Assembly: GCF_009296265.1 (NCBI RefSeq)
Contig: NZ_WBJS01000011.1
Coordinates: 1 to 64,000, forward strand
Source: Thioclava sp. JE_KL1
GTDB taxonomy: Bacteria > Pseudomonadota > Alphaproteobacteria > Rhodobacterales > Rhodobacteraceae
Reading direction: 5' to 3'
DNA length: 64,000 bases
Numbering within the stretch: the first letter of the stretch is position 1; the number at the start of each line of letters is the position of its first letter. The translations under genes and the position numbers were made by a program. The notes under the pieces were generated by a model. It saw nothing but the letters and a program-made list of their open reading frames with translations. It had not been told where the DNA came from and did no database searches. Positions 1 through 9,089 of the stretch are shown here, in pieces.

Positions 1-30
1 GGTCCGGGGGCAGCGCCCCCGGCCTCTGAG
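1..30. repeat. Extragenic hairpin, probable partial copy of the AATATCC element family
   Basis: CCGGGGGC at 4-11 and GCCCCCGG at 15-22 form an 8-bp perfect stem with a 3-nt loop. The preceding GGTCC plus this hairpin resembles the distal part of the element copies at 16846-16888 and 24983-25027. The window starts inside it, so the AATATCC end is not visible. Confidence 0.45.
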
Positions 31-42
31 ACCGCGCCGCGA

Positions 43-228
43 TCAGAAGTCGATCGCGAGGCCCTTCTTCTCCCAATCGCCGTAGCGCACGGGCTCGGGT
101 CCGTCGCGACCGCCAAGCTCGGTCGGCAGCTCCGCCGCCTGCGCAGTCTTGCGGCGTTCTTCGGCTTCGGCGAGCGCGCGGATCGCGGCGGGCGGCAGGT
201 CGCGGGTCTCTTCGGGCTGATCGGACAT
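43..228 (-). CDS. DUF1674 / SdhAF4-like succinate dehydrogenase assembly factor
   Basis: Small protein of 61 residues. Its C-terminal half (GGRDGPEPVRYGDWEKKGLA, then IDF) is the conserved signature of the DUF1674 family, which includes the mitochondrial assembly factor Sdh8/SDHAF4. Family members bind the flavinylated SdhA subunit before the complex forms; that role is inferred here. The start at 228 is preferred over an upstream in-frame ATG at 261 because AAAGGA lies 6 nt in front of it. The gene is divergent from rsmB, with about 80 bp between the starts. Confidence 0.85.
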   Translation of the reverse strand: MSDQPEETRDLPPAAIRALAEAEERRKTAQAAELPTELGGRDGPEPVRYGDWEKKGLAIDF

Positions 229-241
229 GGCGCGTCCTTTC

Positions 242-269
242 TTGTCTGTGGATCGGGGCATGATATAGG
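242..269 (+). promoter_or_regulatory. Candidate sigma-70 promoter of rsmB
   Basis: TTGTCT (242-247) and TATAGG (264-269) are separated by 16 nt, about 40 bp in front of the rsmB start. This is pattern matching only. Confidence 0.3.
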
Positions 270-308
270 CCCGTGCTTAAGCCGCAACAAGCCAGGAAGC
301 CGCAGCCC

Positions 309-1580
309 ATGTCCAGACCCGACCCCGCGCGCCGCGCAGCCCTTGGCCTGATCGTGGGCGTTCTCGAGGATCGCGAGAGCCTCGCCGAACAGATCGGCGC
401 GGAGGCGCTCGACGGGCTGGAGCCGTCGCAACGCGCTCGCGCCCAGCGCCTCGCGACGACGACGCTGCGCCATCTGGGCCGCGCCGACCGGATCATCAAA
501 CCGCATCTGCGCCGCCGCACGCCAACGGATGTGATGGCGATCCTGCGGCTGGCCACGGTCGAGCTGCTGGAAGAAAAGCAAGCCCCGCATGGCGTGGTCG
601 ATGCTGCCGTGACGCTGGTGAAATCGGCCGGACCGAAGCTGCAAAGCTTCTCGGGGCTGGTGAATGCCGTGCTGCGCAAGGTCTCCGAGGAAGGCGAGAA
701 ATGGGCCGCGACGCCCGCGCCGGAAATGCCGGGCTGGCTGCGCGGGCGCGTCATGTCGTCCTTTGGCAAGAAGGCCGCGCAGGCGATGGAGGTTGCGCAT
801 CTGGCGGGCGCGCCGCTCGATCTGAGCGTGAAAGACGATGCCGCAGGCTGGGCCGAGACGCTGGGGGCGACGCTTCTACCGACGGGCTCGCTGCGACTGA
901 CCGATCCGGGCAAAGTGTCCGAGCTGGCCGGTTTCGAAGACGGCGCTTGGTGGGTGCAGGATGCTGCCGCCGCGCTGCCCGCGAAGCTGCTGGCCCCGGC
1001 ATCTGGCGCACGCGTGCTCGACCTGTGTGCAGCCCCCGGCGGCAAGACGCTGCAACTCGCTGCGATGGGCGCCGATGTCACCGCGCTGGACATTTCCGAG
1101 GCGCGGCTGGAACGGCTGGCGGAAAACCTCGACCGGACGCAGATGGAGGCCGAGATCGTCGCGGCCGACGCGCTCGAATGGGAGCCTGACGCGCCCTTCG
1201 ATGCGATCCTGCTCGATGCGCCCTGCTCGGCCACCGGCACGATCCGCCGCCATCCCGACCTGCCCTTCATCAAGGACGGCGCGTCGATCAAGCCGCTTTT
1301 CGCGTTGCAGGAACAGCTTCTGGATCGCGCTTTGCAATGGCTCAAGCCCGGCGGCACGCTGGTCTATGCGACCTGCTCGCTTCTGCCCGAAGAGGGCGAG
1401 GCGCAGATCAAGGCCGCGCTTGCCCGGCATCCGGACCTTACCGTGATCTGTCCCGACCTGCCCGGCATAGAGCCAGACTGGATCACCGAGGAGGGCGGGC
1501 TGCGGCTGCGGCCCGATTTCTGGCCTGATCTCGGGGGGATGGACGGCTTCTACATGGCGCGACTGCAACGCTCTGCGTGA
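309..1580 (+). CDS. rsmB: 16S rRNA (cytosine-967-C5)-methyltransferase RsmB/Fmu
   Basis: Protein of 423 residues that methylates C967 of 16S rRNA with S-adenosylmethionine. The N-terminal ~140 residues are the NusB-like RNA-binding domain. The C-terminal Rossmann domain has the SAM loop VLDLCAAPGGKT (about residue 236) and the two cysteine motifs DAPCSATG (about 302) and YATCSLLPEE (about 351) that act in the covalent m5C mechanism. The start at 309 is chosen over 273 because AGGAAG (294-299) is correctly spaced and the family N-terminus begins here. It is the first of a co-directional run with the heparinase-like gene and purH, an order I recall as common in Rhodobacterales. Confidence 0.93.
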   Translation: MSRPDPARRAALGLIVGVLEDRESLAEQIGAEALDGLEPSQRARAQRLATTTLRHLGRADRIIKPHLRRRTPTDVMAILRLATVELLEEKQAPHGVVDAAVTLVKSAGPKLQSFSGLVNAVLRKVSEEGEKWAATPAPEMPGWLRGRVMSSFGKKAAQAMEVAHLAGAPLDLSVKDDAAGWAETLGATLLPTGSLRLTDPGKVSELAGFEDGAWWVQDAAAALPAKLLAPASGARVLDLCAAPGGKTLQLAAMGADVTALDISEARLERLAENLDRTQMEAEIVAADALEWEPDAPFDAILLDAPCSATGTIRRHPDLPFIKDGASIKPLFALQEQLLDRALQWLKPGGTLVYATCSLLPEEGEAQIKAALARHPDLTVICPDLPGIEPDWITEEGGLRLRPDFWPDLGGMDGFYMARLQRSA

Positions 1581-1666
1581 ACCGACCGCCGAGGCGGTGA
1601 CAGCGCGCCTGCCTCCCAGTAACGTGACCGCATTCCCCGACAGAAGGGCATGCAAGCGGCAACGGA

Positions 1667-3388
1667 ATGGGTAAGGACAGAACCCGATCATCGGCAAAAT
1701 TCGGCACGGCGCTGAACCGCCTTGCTGCTGCGCGCGCAGGCCGTGCGCAGACGGCGACCGGATTCGTCAGCCAGCCCGAGCCGCGCACGATCGGCTCTTA
1801 CGCCAAGGGGCGGCAACTCGTGCAGGGCAACTTCCTGTTTGCGGGCTCTCTGATCGAAGGTCCCGGGGTCAACATCTGGGACCTGCCGATCCCCGGCCCG
1901 GCTTTCGAGGATGCGCTGCAGGGCTGCGGCTGGCTCGACGACCTTGCGGCGCTGGGCACCCGCGAGGCGCGCCTGCGCGCACAGGACTGGGTCTTCGGCT
2001 GGATCGACCGCTTCGGCGACGGCAGCGGGCCGGGCTGGACGCCCGACCTGACGGGCCGCCGCCTGATCCGCTGGATCAACCATGCGATCCTGCTTCTGAA
2101 CGGACGCGAGCGCGAGGATGCCGACCGCTTCTTCCGCGCGCTGGGGCAACAGACGATCTTCCTGTCGAAACGCTGGGCGGGCGCGGCCTGCGGGCTGCCC
2201 CGTTTCGAAGCGCTAACCGGGCTTGTCTATGCGGGGCTCGCGCTGACCGGGATGGAGCGCCATGCCGACCCCGCGCTGGAGGCCCTGTCGCGCGATTGCG
2301 CGGCGGAGATCGACCCCGAGGGCGGGATCGCGACCCGAAATCCCGAGGAATTGCTGGAAATTCTGACGCTGCTGAACTGGGCAGCAGAGGCGCTGGAAAC
2401 GGCAGGACGCACGCCGCCCGGTCCGATCCTCGATGCGATCGCGCGGATCGCGCCGACCCTGCGCGCGCTGCGCCACTCCGATGGGGCGCTCGCGCGATTT
2501 CACGGTGGCGGGCGCGGACCCGAAGGGCGACTCGAAACGGCGCTTTCGGCGACCGGTATCCGCAGCGTCCGGCGCGAGCCGATCGCGATGGGTTTCGTGC
2601 GGATGCAGGGCGGGCGCGGCTCGCTGATCATCGACGCAGCGCGACCGCCGCAGGGCGAGGCCTCGGCCAATGCCCATGCTTCGACGCTGGCCTTCGAACT
2701 GACCTCGGGCCGCCGCCCGCTGATCGTCAATTGCGGCTCGGGTGCGCAATTCGGCTCGGACTGGCACCGCGCAGGCCGCGCCACCGCCAGCCATTCGACC
2801 CTCTCGATCTACGGCTATTCCTCGTCCCGCCTCGGCCCCGAGCGTCTCTTCGGACGGGCCCCGCGCGCCTATCTCGACAAGACGCCGAAAACCGTCTGGT
2901 TCAAGCCCGACGATCTGTCCGAGACGGGGATGATCTTCGGCCATGACGGCTATGCCGAGACCCATGGCATGTCGCATATCCGCGAGCTGGACCTGTCCGT
3001 CGACGGGCGCGAATTGCGCGGCCGCGACACGCTCGGTGCGATGACCCCTGACGACATCGAGCGCTTCGACCAGATTTTCGAGCGTGAAGGCCTGCGCGGC
3101 ATTCCCTTCGACATCCGCTTCCACCTGCATCCCGATTGCGACGCGGCGCTCGATCTGGGTGGCACCGCCGTCTCAGTTGCGCTGCGCACCGGGGAAATCT
3201 GGATTTTCCGCCATGACGGGGTCGCCGATCTGGCGCTGGAACCCTCGGTCTACCTCGAAAAAGGGCGCATTCGCCCGCGTCCTGCGCAACAGATCGTGCT
3301 TTCCAGCAAGGTTCTGGACCGGGCTTGCCAGATTGGCTGGACCTTTTCGCAAGCACGCGATAACTCCACGGCCATCGACGCGCCCTGA
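1667..3388 (+). CDS. Heparinase II/III family protein
   Basis: Protein of 573 residues with a helical N-terminal half and a C-terminal beta-rich heparinase II/III domain. Visible signatures include SANAHASTLAFEL and a tract around residues 366-380 containing HRAGRATASHSTLSI, typical of the domain's His/Tyr-containing core. Members cleave acidic polysaccharides by beta-elimination, but this copy, placed between rsmB and purH, has no obvious signal peptide and no known substrate. Alphaproteobacterial genomes often carry it at this position, so a housekeeping cell-envelope role is more likely than scavenging; that is inference. The start has only a weak purine-rich stretch before it. Confidence 0.85.
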   Translation: MGKDRTRSSAKFGTALNRLAAARAGRAQTATGFVSQPEPRTIGSYAKGRQLVQGNFLFAGSLIEGPGVNIWDLPIPGPAFEDALQGCGWLDDLAALGTREARLRAQDWVFGWIDRFGDGSGPGWTPDLTGRRLIRWINHAILLLNGREREDADRFFRALGQQTIFLSKRWAGAACGLPRFEALTGLVYAGLALTGMERHADPALEALSRDCAAEIDPEGGIATRNPEELLEILTLLNWAAEALETAGRTPPGPILDAIARIAPTLRALRHSDGALARFHGGGRGPEGRLETALSATGIRSVRREPIAMGFVRMQGGRGSLIIDAARPPQGEASANAHASTLAFELTSGRRPLIVNCGSGAQFGSDWHRAGRATASHSTLSIYGYSSSRLGPERLFGRAPRAYLDKTPKTVWFKPDDLSETGMIFGHDGYAETHGMSHIRELDLSVDGRELRGRDTLGAMTPDDIERFDQIFEREGLRGIPFDIRFHLHPDCDAALDLGGTAVSVALRTGEIWIFRHDGVADLALEPSVYLEKGRIRPRPAQQIVLSSKVLDRACQIGWTFSQARDNSTAIDAP

Positions 3389-3452
3389 CCTTGGGGCAGA
3401 TCCCGAGGATGGCCCTGGGCGCCCCTGACCTGAGCCTTGCGAGGAGCTGCCC

Positions 3453-5039
3453 GTGACCCGCCCGATCCCCCTGACCCGTGCGCTGATTTCCGTTTCCGAC
3501 AAGACCGGACTGGTCGACTTCGCCCAGGCGCTTGCCGCGCGCGGCGTCGAACTTCTCTCGACCGGCGGCACCGCCAAGACCCTGCGCGAAGCCGGTCTCA
3601 GCGTGCGCGACGTCGCCGATTTGACGGGCTTCCCGGAGATGATGGACGGCCGCGTGAAGACGCTGCACCCGAAGGTGCATGGCGGCCTGCTGGCGCTGCG
3701 CGACAACGAAGAACACCTCGCCGCGATGGAAGCGCATCAGATCGAGGCGATCGACCTGCTGGTGGTGAACCTCTACCCGTTCGAGGAAACGGTCGCGAAG
3801 GGCGCCGATTACGACACCTGCATCGAGAATATCGATATCGGTGGCCCGGCGATGATCCGGGCAGCGGCGAAGAACCACGCCTTTGTTTCGACCGTGGTGG
3901 ATGTCGAAGATTACGCCGCCGTTCTGGAAGAGCTCGACGCGAATGACGGCGCGACCTCCTACCCGTTCCGCCAACGCCTCGCCCAGATCGCCTATGCGCG
4001 CACCGCGGCCTATGACGCCGCCGTCTCGACCTGGATGGCAGGCGCCATCGGCGAAGAGACCCCGCGCCGCCGCGCTTTCGCTGGTACGCTCGCGCAGACC
4101 CTGCGCTATGGCGAGAACCCGCATCAGTCGGCGGCCTTCTACCTCGACGGCACGAACCGTCCGGGCGTCGCGACCGCCAAGCAGCTTCAGGGCAAGGAAC
4201 TGAGCTACAACAACATCAACGACACCGATGCCGCCTACGAGCTCGTCTCGGAATTCGGCACCGAGAAACCCGCCGTCGCGATCATCAAGCACGCCAACCC
4301 CTGCGGCGTTGCGACCGGCGAGACCGTGATCGAGGCCTATAAGCGCGCCTTCGACTGCGACCGCACCTCGGCCTTCGGCGGCATCATCGCGCTGAACCAG
4401 ACGCTGGATGCGGCGACCGCCGAAGAGATCACCAAGATCTTCTCGGAAGTCATCATCGCGCCCTCGGTCGACGAGGCCGCCAAGGAAGTCATCGCGAAGA
4501 AGAAGAACGTGCGCCTGCTGGAAACCGGCGGCCTTCCCGACATCACCGCACCGATCACGACCTATCGTCAGGTCGCGGGCGGCTTCCTCGTGCAGGACAA
4601 GGACAATGGCGTGATCACGCTGGACGATCTGAAAGTCGTGACCGAGCGCCAGCCCTCCGAGCAGGAGCTCAAGGACCTGCTTTTCGCGTGGAAAGTCGCG
4701 AAACACGTCAAGTCGAACGCGATCATCTACGTCAAGGACGGCGCGACCGTCGGCGTCGGCGCGGGCCAGATGAGCCGTGTCGACTCGACCCGGATCGCGG
4801 CGCGAAAGGCTGAAGACATGATGGAAGCCGCTGGCCTGACCGAGACGCCCACCAAGGGATCGGTCGTGGCTTCGGACGCCTTCTTCCCCTTCGCTGACGG
4901 TCTGATCACCGCGGCTGAGGCCGGCGCCACCGCGATCATCCAGCCCGGCGGCTCGATGCGCGATCAGGAAGTGATCGACGCGGCGAACGAGCGCGGCCTC
5001 GCGATGGTCTTCACCGGAATGCGCCATTTCCGCCACTGA
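3453..5039 (+). CDS. purH: Bifunctional AICAR formyltransferase / IMP cyclohydrolase PurH
   Basis: Protein of 528 residues catalysing the last two steps of IMP synthesis. The N-terminal ~200 residues are the MGS-like IMP cyclohydrolase domain ([43 protein letters not shown]). The rest is the transformylase domain with the catalytic [11 protein letters not shown]. Length matches the family. It starts with GTG, supported by GAGGAG 7 nt upstream. A hairpin follows the stop codon. The C-terminal end TGMRHFRH is the normal family terminus. Confidence 0.97.
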   Translation: MTRPIPLTRALISVSDKTGLVDFAQALAARGVELLSTGGTAKTLREAGLSVRDVADLTGFPEMMDGRVKTLHPKVHGGLLALRDNEEHLAAMEAHQIEAIDLLVVNLYPFEETVAKGADYDTCIENIDIGGPAMIRAAAKNHAFVSTVVDVEDYAAVLEELDANDGATSYPFRQRLAQIAYARTAAYDAAVSTWMAGAIGEETPRRRAFAGTLAQTLRYGENPHQSAAFYLDGTNRPGVATAKQLQGKELSYNNINDTDAAYELVSEFGTEKPAVAIIKHANPCGVATGETVIEAYKRAFDCDRTSAFGGIIALNQTLDAATAEEITKIFSEVIIAPSVDEAAKEVIAKKKNVRLLETGGLPDITAPITTYRQVAGGFLVQDKDNGVITLDDLKVVTERQPSEQELKDLLFAWKVAKHVKSNAIIYVKDGATVGVGAGQMSRVDSTRIAARKAEDMMEAAGLTETPTKGSVVASDAFFPFADGLITAAEAGATAIIQPGGSMRDQEVIDAANERGLAMVFTGMRHFRH

Positions 5040-5058
5040 TCTGCCGGTATCTTTGCGT

Positions 5059-5080
5059 AGCCCGGTAGATACCGGGCTGC
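5059..5080 (+). terminator. Hairpin after purH
   Basis: AGCCCGGTA (5059-5067) and TACCGGGCT (5070-5078) form a 9-bp perfect stem with a 2-base centre, 20 bp after the purH stop. The following GCGCTTTC has only a weak T-tract, so it may be an attenuator or RNA-stabilising hairpin rather than a full terminator. Confidence 0.5.
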
Positions 5081-5123
5081 GCTTTCTGGCATGAAGACGT
5101 GACGAGAAACAAACGAGGGCCAG

Positions 5124-5603
5124 ATGCGGCTAGCAGCGAAAGTGACAGCGGGCGTCCTGCTCCTCGACCAGGTGTCGAAATATATCGTCGTACAGGGGAT
5201 GCATCTCGATCAGCGCGGCGCGATCGACGTGGTGCCGCCCTATCTCAACTTTCGCATGGCATGGAATCGCGGCGTGAATTTCGGCCTGTTCTCCGGCGAA
5301 ACCGACTGGATGCGCTGGGTGCTGATCGTCGTGGCGCTGGTGATTTCGCTCTGGGTCTGGGTCTGGATCGCGCGTGAGCCGCATTCGCGCCGGGTGAATA
5401 TCTCGGCCGGGCTGCTAGTCGGTGGTGCGCTTGGCAACGTGGTCGACCGGCTCGTCTATGGCGCGGTGGCGGACTTTCTGAACATGTCGCTACCGGGTTG
5501 GCAGAACCCCTATTCTTTCAACGTCGCCGATGTGGCGATTTTCCTCGGCGCGGTCGGTCTGGTGCTGTTCACCGGCAAGGACCATCGCGCCAACGACGGC
5601 TAG
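5124..5603 (+). CDS. lspA: Lipoprotein signal peptidase (signal peptidase II)
   Basis: Protein of 159 residues that cleaves prolipoprotein signal peptides in the inner membrane. Four hydrophobic segments are visible. The aspartyl protease motifs are present: the first catalytic Asp in GNVVDRLVYGA and the second in VADFLN, together with NRGVNFGLFSG and a leading LLLDQVSKYIVV. Length is normal. The next gene encodes a lipoprotein, which would be an LspA substrate. A GAGGGC ribosome site precedes the ATG. Confidence 0.95.
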   Translation: MRLAAKVTAGVLLLDQVSKYIVVQGMHLDQRGAIDVVPPYLNFRMAWNRGVNFGLFSGETDWMRWVLIVVALVISLWVWVWIAREPHSRRVNISAGLLVGGALGNVVDRLVYGAVADFLNMSLPGWQNPYSFNVADVAIFLGAVGLVLFTGKDHRANDG

Positions 5604-5674
5604 CCTGTTTTTCGCAGGTGACGACGCTCCAATGTTGCGTTAAGACGGGGGCGGAACTGGCAAGGGAGTGGTTC

Positions 5675-6226
5675 ATGCAGGCGAAGATCGGCACGCTCGG
5701 ACTCGCGTTTACAGCGGTACTGACGCTGGCTGCCTGCGGCAATTCCCGCGACCCCAGCCTTATGAATCTGCGCTCTTCGCACCAAGGCCCGGACGAATTC
5801 GGCGTGATTCCGACGAAACCGTTGGAGATGCCGGAGAACCTCGATGCGCTGCCGCCGCCCACGCCGGGCGGCAAGAACATCACCGATCCCACGCCCGAAG
5901 CCGATGCCGTTGCAGCCCTTGGTGGCAATCCGCGCCGCCTCGACGAGACCGGTCAGGTCCCGACGTCGGATCGCGCGCTGGTCTCCGCCGCATCGCGCTA
6001 CGGCAGCCAGTCGGGCATCCGCCAGACCCTCGCCGCCGAGGATTACCAGTGGCGCAAGGATCACGACGGCCGCCTGCTGGAGCGTCTGTTCCAGGTTTCG
6101 GTCTATTACAAAGCCTACAAGCCGATGGAGCTCGACCAGTCGGCAGAGCTCGAGCGCTGGCGTCGCCTCGGCGTCGTCACGCCCGGTGCCCCGCCCTCGG
6201 GCGAAGCGCAGCGCGCGGTCAAGTAA
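5675..6226 (+). CDS. DUF3035 / BamF-like outer-membrane lipoprotein
   Basis: Protein of 183 residues with a lipoprotein signal sequence ending in a lipobox (TLAACGN, Cys about residue 19). The remainder matches the DUF3035 family, whose Caulobacter member was named BamF because it copurifies with the beta-barrel assembly machine. Visible family features are PDEFGVIPTKPLEMPENL and PGGKNITDPTPEADAVAALGG. The start at 5675 follows GGGAG and begins the signal peptide; longer upstream frames overlap lspA and are not credible. The role in outer-membrane protein assembly is inferred from the family. Confidence 0.85.
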   Translation: MQAKIGTLGLAFTAVLTLAACGNSRDPSLMNLRSSHQGPDEFGVIPTKPLEMPENLDALPPPTPGGKNITDPTPEADAVAALGGNPRRLDETGQVPTSDRALVSAASRYGSQSGIRQTLAAEDYQWRKDHDGRLLERLFQVSVYYKAYKPMELDQSAELERWRRLGVVTPGAPPSGEAQRAVK

Positions 6227-6319
6227 TCCGAAAAATCATCACGAGAACGTCACCGGCGTTTGCACGTCGGGCGAGAGTGCTTATCTTCGCCCAAACTGTG
6301 TCTTGTGAGGAGTTGGGCA

Positions 6320-7702
6320 TTGCGTGCATTTCTGTTCGCCCTGCTAACATTGGCAGGTCTGAGCCCGGCGGTGGCCGGTGACGTCTCTACCTTCGAGTTG
6401 GAAAATGGCCTGAAAGGCGTCGTGATCGAAGATCACCGTGCCCCGGTCGTGGTCCATATGGTCTGGTACAAGGCCGGATCGGCCGACGAGAAGCGCGGTA
6501 AATCCGGCATCGCCCATTACCTCGAACACCTGATGTTCAAGGGCACCGACACGATGGCGCCCGGTGAGCTGTCGAAGACGGTCGCGGCCAATGGCGGCTC
6601 GGACAACGCCTTCACCAGCTACGACTACACCGCCTATTTCCAGCGCATCGCGGCCGACCGGCTGCCGCTGGTGATGAAGATGGAAGCGGACCGGATGCGC
6701 AATCTGCGGATCTCGCCCGATGACGCGAAGACCGAGCTGCAGGTGATCCTCGAAGAACGCGCGCAGCGCACCGATTCCAACCCGCGGGCGCTGTTCAACG
6801 AACAGGAGCGCGCCGCCCAGTTCCTCAACTCGCCCTACGGCACGCCGGTCATCGGCTGGCGCAAGGAGATGGAAGGGCTGACCCGGCAGGACGCGCTCAA
6901 CTGGTATCACGAATATTACGCACCCAATAACGCGATCCTCGTGGTCGCGGGCGATGTGAAGCCCGACGAGGTAAAGGCGCTCGCCGAGAAGTATTACGGC
7001 AAGCTGAAACCGACCGAGGACCTCAGCCCCCGCGCCCGACCGCAGGAGCCGCCGCAACGCGCCTCGCGGCACCTGACCTTCGAGGACCCGCAGATCGCCC
7101 AGCCCTATCTGGTACGCAGCTACCTCGCCCCCGAACGCAATCCGGGCGACCAGAAGCGCGCCGCCGCCCTGACAGTGCTGTCGGAGATTCTCGGCGGCAA
7201 TCAGGCGACCTCCGTGCTGGGCCGCAAGCTGATCTATGGCGACGGCACCGCGATCTATGCGTCGAGCTATTATGACGGCATGTCGATCGATGCGACGACC
7301 TTCAACCTCTCGGTGATGCCCGCCAAGGATGTGAGCCTCCCCGAGGCCGAAAAGGCGCTCGATACGGCGCTTAAGCAATTCCTGAAGGAAGGCATCGACT
7401 CCGAGCAATTCGCCCGCATCAAGACGCAGGTGAAAGCCGCCGAAATCTATTCGCGCGACAACACGCAGGGCCTCGCGCGGCGCTATGGCGAGGCGCTGGC
7501 CTCAGGCTTCTCGGTAAAGGATGTGGAGGATTGGCCGGACGTGCTGACCTCGGTGACCGAAGAGGACGTGATGGCCGCGGCCCGCGACCTGTTCCAGAAC
7601 AAATCCTCGGTGACGGGCTATGCCAAGCGTCCCGATGACGCCCCCGCCGAGGCTGCGGCCCCCGCCGCGCCGCCCGTGCCTGCGCAGGAGATCACGCAAT
7701 GA
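6320..7702 (+). CDS. M16 family zinc metallopeptidase, catalytic member
   Basis: Secreted protein of about 460 residues. It carries the inverted zinc motif HYLEH (residues 66-70) followed by the NGGSDNAFTSYDYTAYF segment of pitrilysin/processing-peptidase-like enzymes. I place the start at a TTG (6320) because GAGGAG lies 7 nt upstream (6307-6312) and translation from there gives a clean signal peptide (RAFLFALLTLAGLSPAVAG). An upstream ATG at 6260 would add 20 non-signal residues. The stop overlaps the next gene by 4 bp (ATGA). The last ~20 residues are an Ala/Pro-rich tail. Expected to work as a dimer with the following protein in the periplasm. Confidence 0.9.
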   Translation: MRAFLFALLTLAGLSPAVAGDVSTFELENGLKGVVIEDHRAPVVVHMVWYKAGSADEKRGKSGIAHYLEHLMFKGTDTMAPGELSKTVAANGGSDNAFTSYDYTAYFQRIAADRLPLVMKMEADRMRNLRISPDDAKTELQVILEERAQRTDSNPRALFNEQERAAQFLNSPYGTPVIGWRKEMEGLTRQDALNWYHEYYAPNNAILVVAGDVKPDEVKALAEKYYGKLKPTEDLSPRARPQEPPQRASRHLTFEDPQIAQPYLVRSYLAPERNPGDQKRAAALTVLSEILGGNQATSVLGRKLIYGDGTAIYASSYYDGMSIDATTFNLSVMPAKDVSLPEAEKALDTALKQFLKEGIDSEQFARIKTQVKAAEIYSRDNTQGLARRYGEALASGFSVKDVEDWPDVLTSVTEEDVMAAARDLFQNKSSVTGYAKRPDDAPAEAAAPAAPPVPAQEITQ

Positions 7703-9024
7703 TCCACACCCGTTTCCCGATCACCGCGCGCCTCGTGATGGCGTCGCTCTTCGCCTGCATCCTGGCCCTGCCCGCTCGTGCGATCGACATTCAGCAGGTC
7801 ACGTCGCCCGGCGGCATCAAGGCTTGGCTGGTGGAGAATCACGACATCCCCTTCACCGCGCTCGACATCGCCTTCCGCGGCGGGGCGAGCCTCGATGCGA
7901 CCGGCAAACGCGGCGCGATCAACCTGATGACCGCCACGCTCGAAGAGGGCGCGGGCGAGAAGAATTCGCAGCAATTCGCCGAGGCCGAGGAAGCGCTGGC
8001 CGCGCAATTCGGCTTCGACGTGGGCGACGACTCGCTCGATATCTCGGCCCGGATGCTGACCGAGAACCGCGACAAATCCGTCGATCTGCTGCGCGAGGCG
8101 CTGGTCAATCCGCGCTTCGATCAAAGCGCGATCGAACGCGTCCGCCAGCAGGTGCTGGCCGTGATCGCATCGAGCAAGCAGGATCCGAACGACATCGCAG
8201 GCGAGAAATTCCGCGAGATCACCTATGGCGATCATCCCTATGGCAGCTCGCTCAACGGCACCGTCGAGAGCGTGAAGGGCCTCACGCGCGAGGACCTGTT
8301 CGAGGCCAAGGACCGCGTGATGAGCCGCGATCACTTGATAGTCTCCGCCGTGGGCGACATCACCCCGGAAGAGCTCGGGCCGATGCTCGACAAGCTGCTG
8401 GGCGATCTGCCCGCCAAGGGCGCCGACATGCCGCCCCCCGCCGACCCCAGCTTCAAGGGCGGCGTGACCACGGTCGATTTCGACAGCCCGCAATCGGTGG
8501 TGATGTTCGGCCAGAAGGGGATCGGCCTGAAAGACCCCGATTTCTTCGCGGCCTATGTGCTCAACCAGATCGTCGGCGCGGGCGGGTTCTCGTCGCGCCT
8601 GATGGACGAGGTACGCGAGAAGCGCGGCCTGACCTATGGCATCGCCTCCTATATCGTCGACAAGGATCTGGCAAAGACGTGGCAGGGCAGCTTCGCTTCC
8701 GCCAATGAGAAGGTCGCCGAGGCGATCTCGGTCGTCAAAGAGCAGTGGAAGAAAGCGGCGACCGGCCAGGTCACCGACAAGGAGCTGGAGGACGCCAAGA
8801 CCTACCTCACCGGCGCCTATCCGCTGCGCTTCGACGGCAATGGCACGATCGCGGGCATCCTGACGGGCATGCAGCTCAACGACATGGCCCCGAGCTATAT
8901 CGACACCCGCAACGACAAGGTGAACGCGGTCACGAAAGAAGATGTCCAGCGCGTGGCCAAGCGGATCCTGAACCCCGACAACCTGACCTTCGTGGTCGTC
9001 GGACGCCCGCAGGGCCTGAACTGA
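7699..9024 (+). CDS. M16 family protein lacking the zinc-binding motif
   Basis: Protein of 441 residues with a signal peptide (cleavage near ARA-IDIQQV). It is homologous to the preceding protease, but where HXXEH should be it reads KRGAINLMTATLEEGAG, so no zinc site is present. It keeps the Arg/Tyr pair region REKRGLTYGIASY used for substrate tail binding in M16 partners. The arrangement of an active subunit followed by an inactive one with a 4-bp overlap matches bacterial two-subunit M16B proteases. Substrates are unknown. Confidence 0.9.
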   Translation: MIHTRFPITARLVMASLFACILALPARAIDIQQVTSPGGIKAWLVENHDIPFTALDIAFRGGASLDATGKRGAINLMTATLEEGAGEKNSQQFAEAEEALAAQFGFDVGDDSLDISARMLTENRDKSVDLLREALVNPRFDQSAIERVRQQVLAVIASSKQDPNDIAGEKFREITYGDHPYGSSLNGTVESVKGLTREDLFEAKDRVMSRDHLIVSAVGDITPEELGPMLDKLLGDLPAKGADMPPPADPSFKGGVTTVDFDSPQSVVMFGQKGIGLKDPDFFAAYVLNQIVGAGGFSSRLMDEVREKRGLTYGIASYIVDKDLAKTWQGSFASANEKVAEAISVVKEQWKKAATGQVTDKELEDAKTYLTGAYPLRFDGNGTIAGILTGMQLNDMAPSYIDTRNDKVNAVTKEDVQRVAKRILNPDNLTFVVVGRPQGLN

Positions 9025-9089
9025 TTTCGCTGGGGATAGCTGGCGCGAATCTCTTTAGATGAGCGCCGCGCCATGCTATCCCTAGTGGA

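Noticed and set aside
2901-5036. 711-residue minus-strand frame opposite purH and the heparinase-like gene
   Set aside because: Overlaps certain genes over its full length and has no domain.
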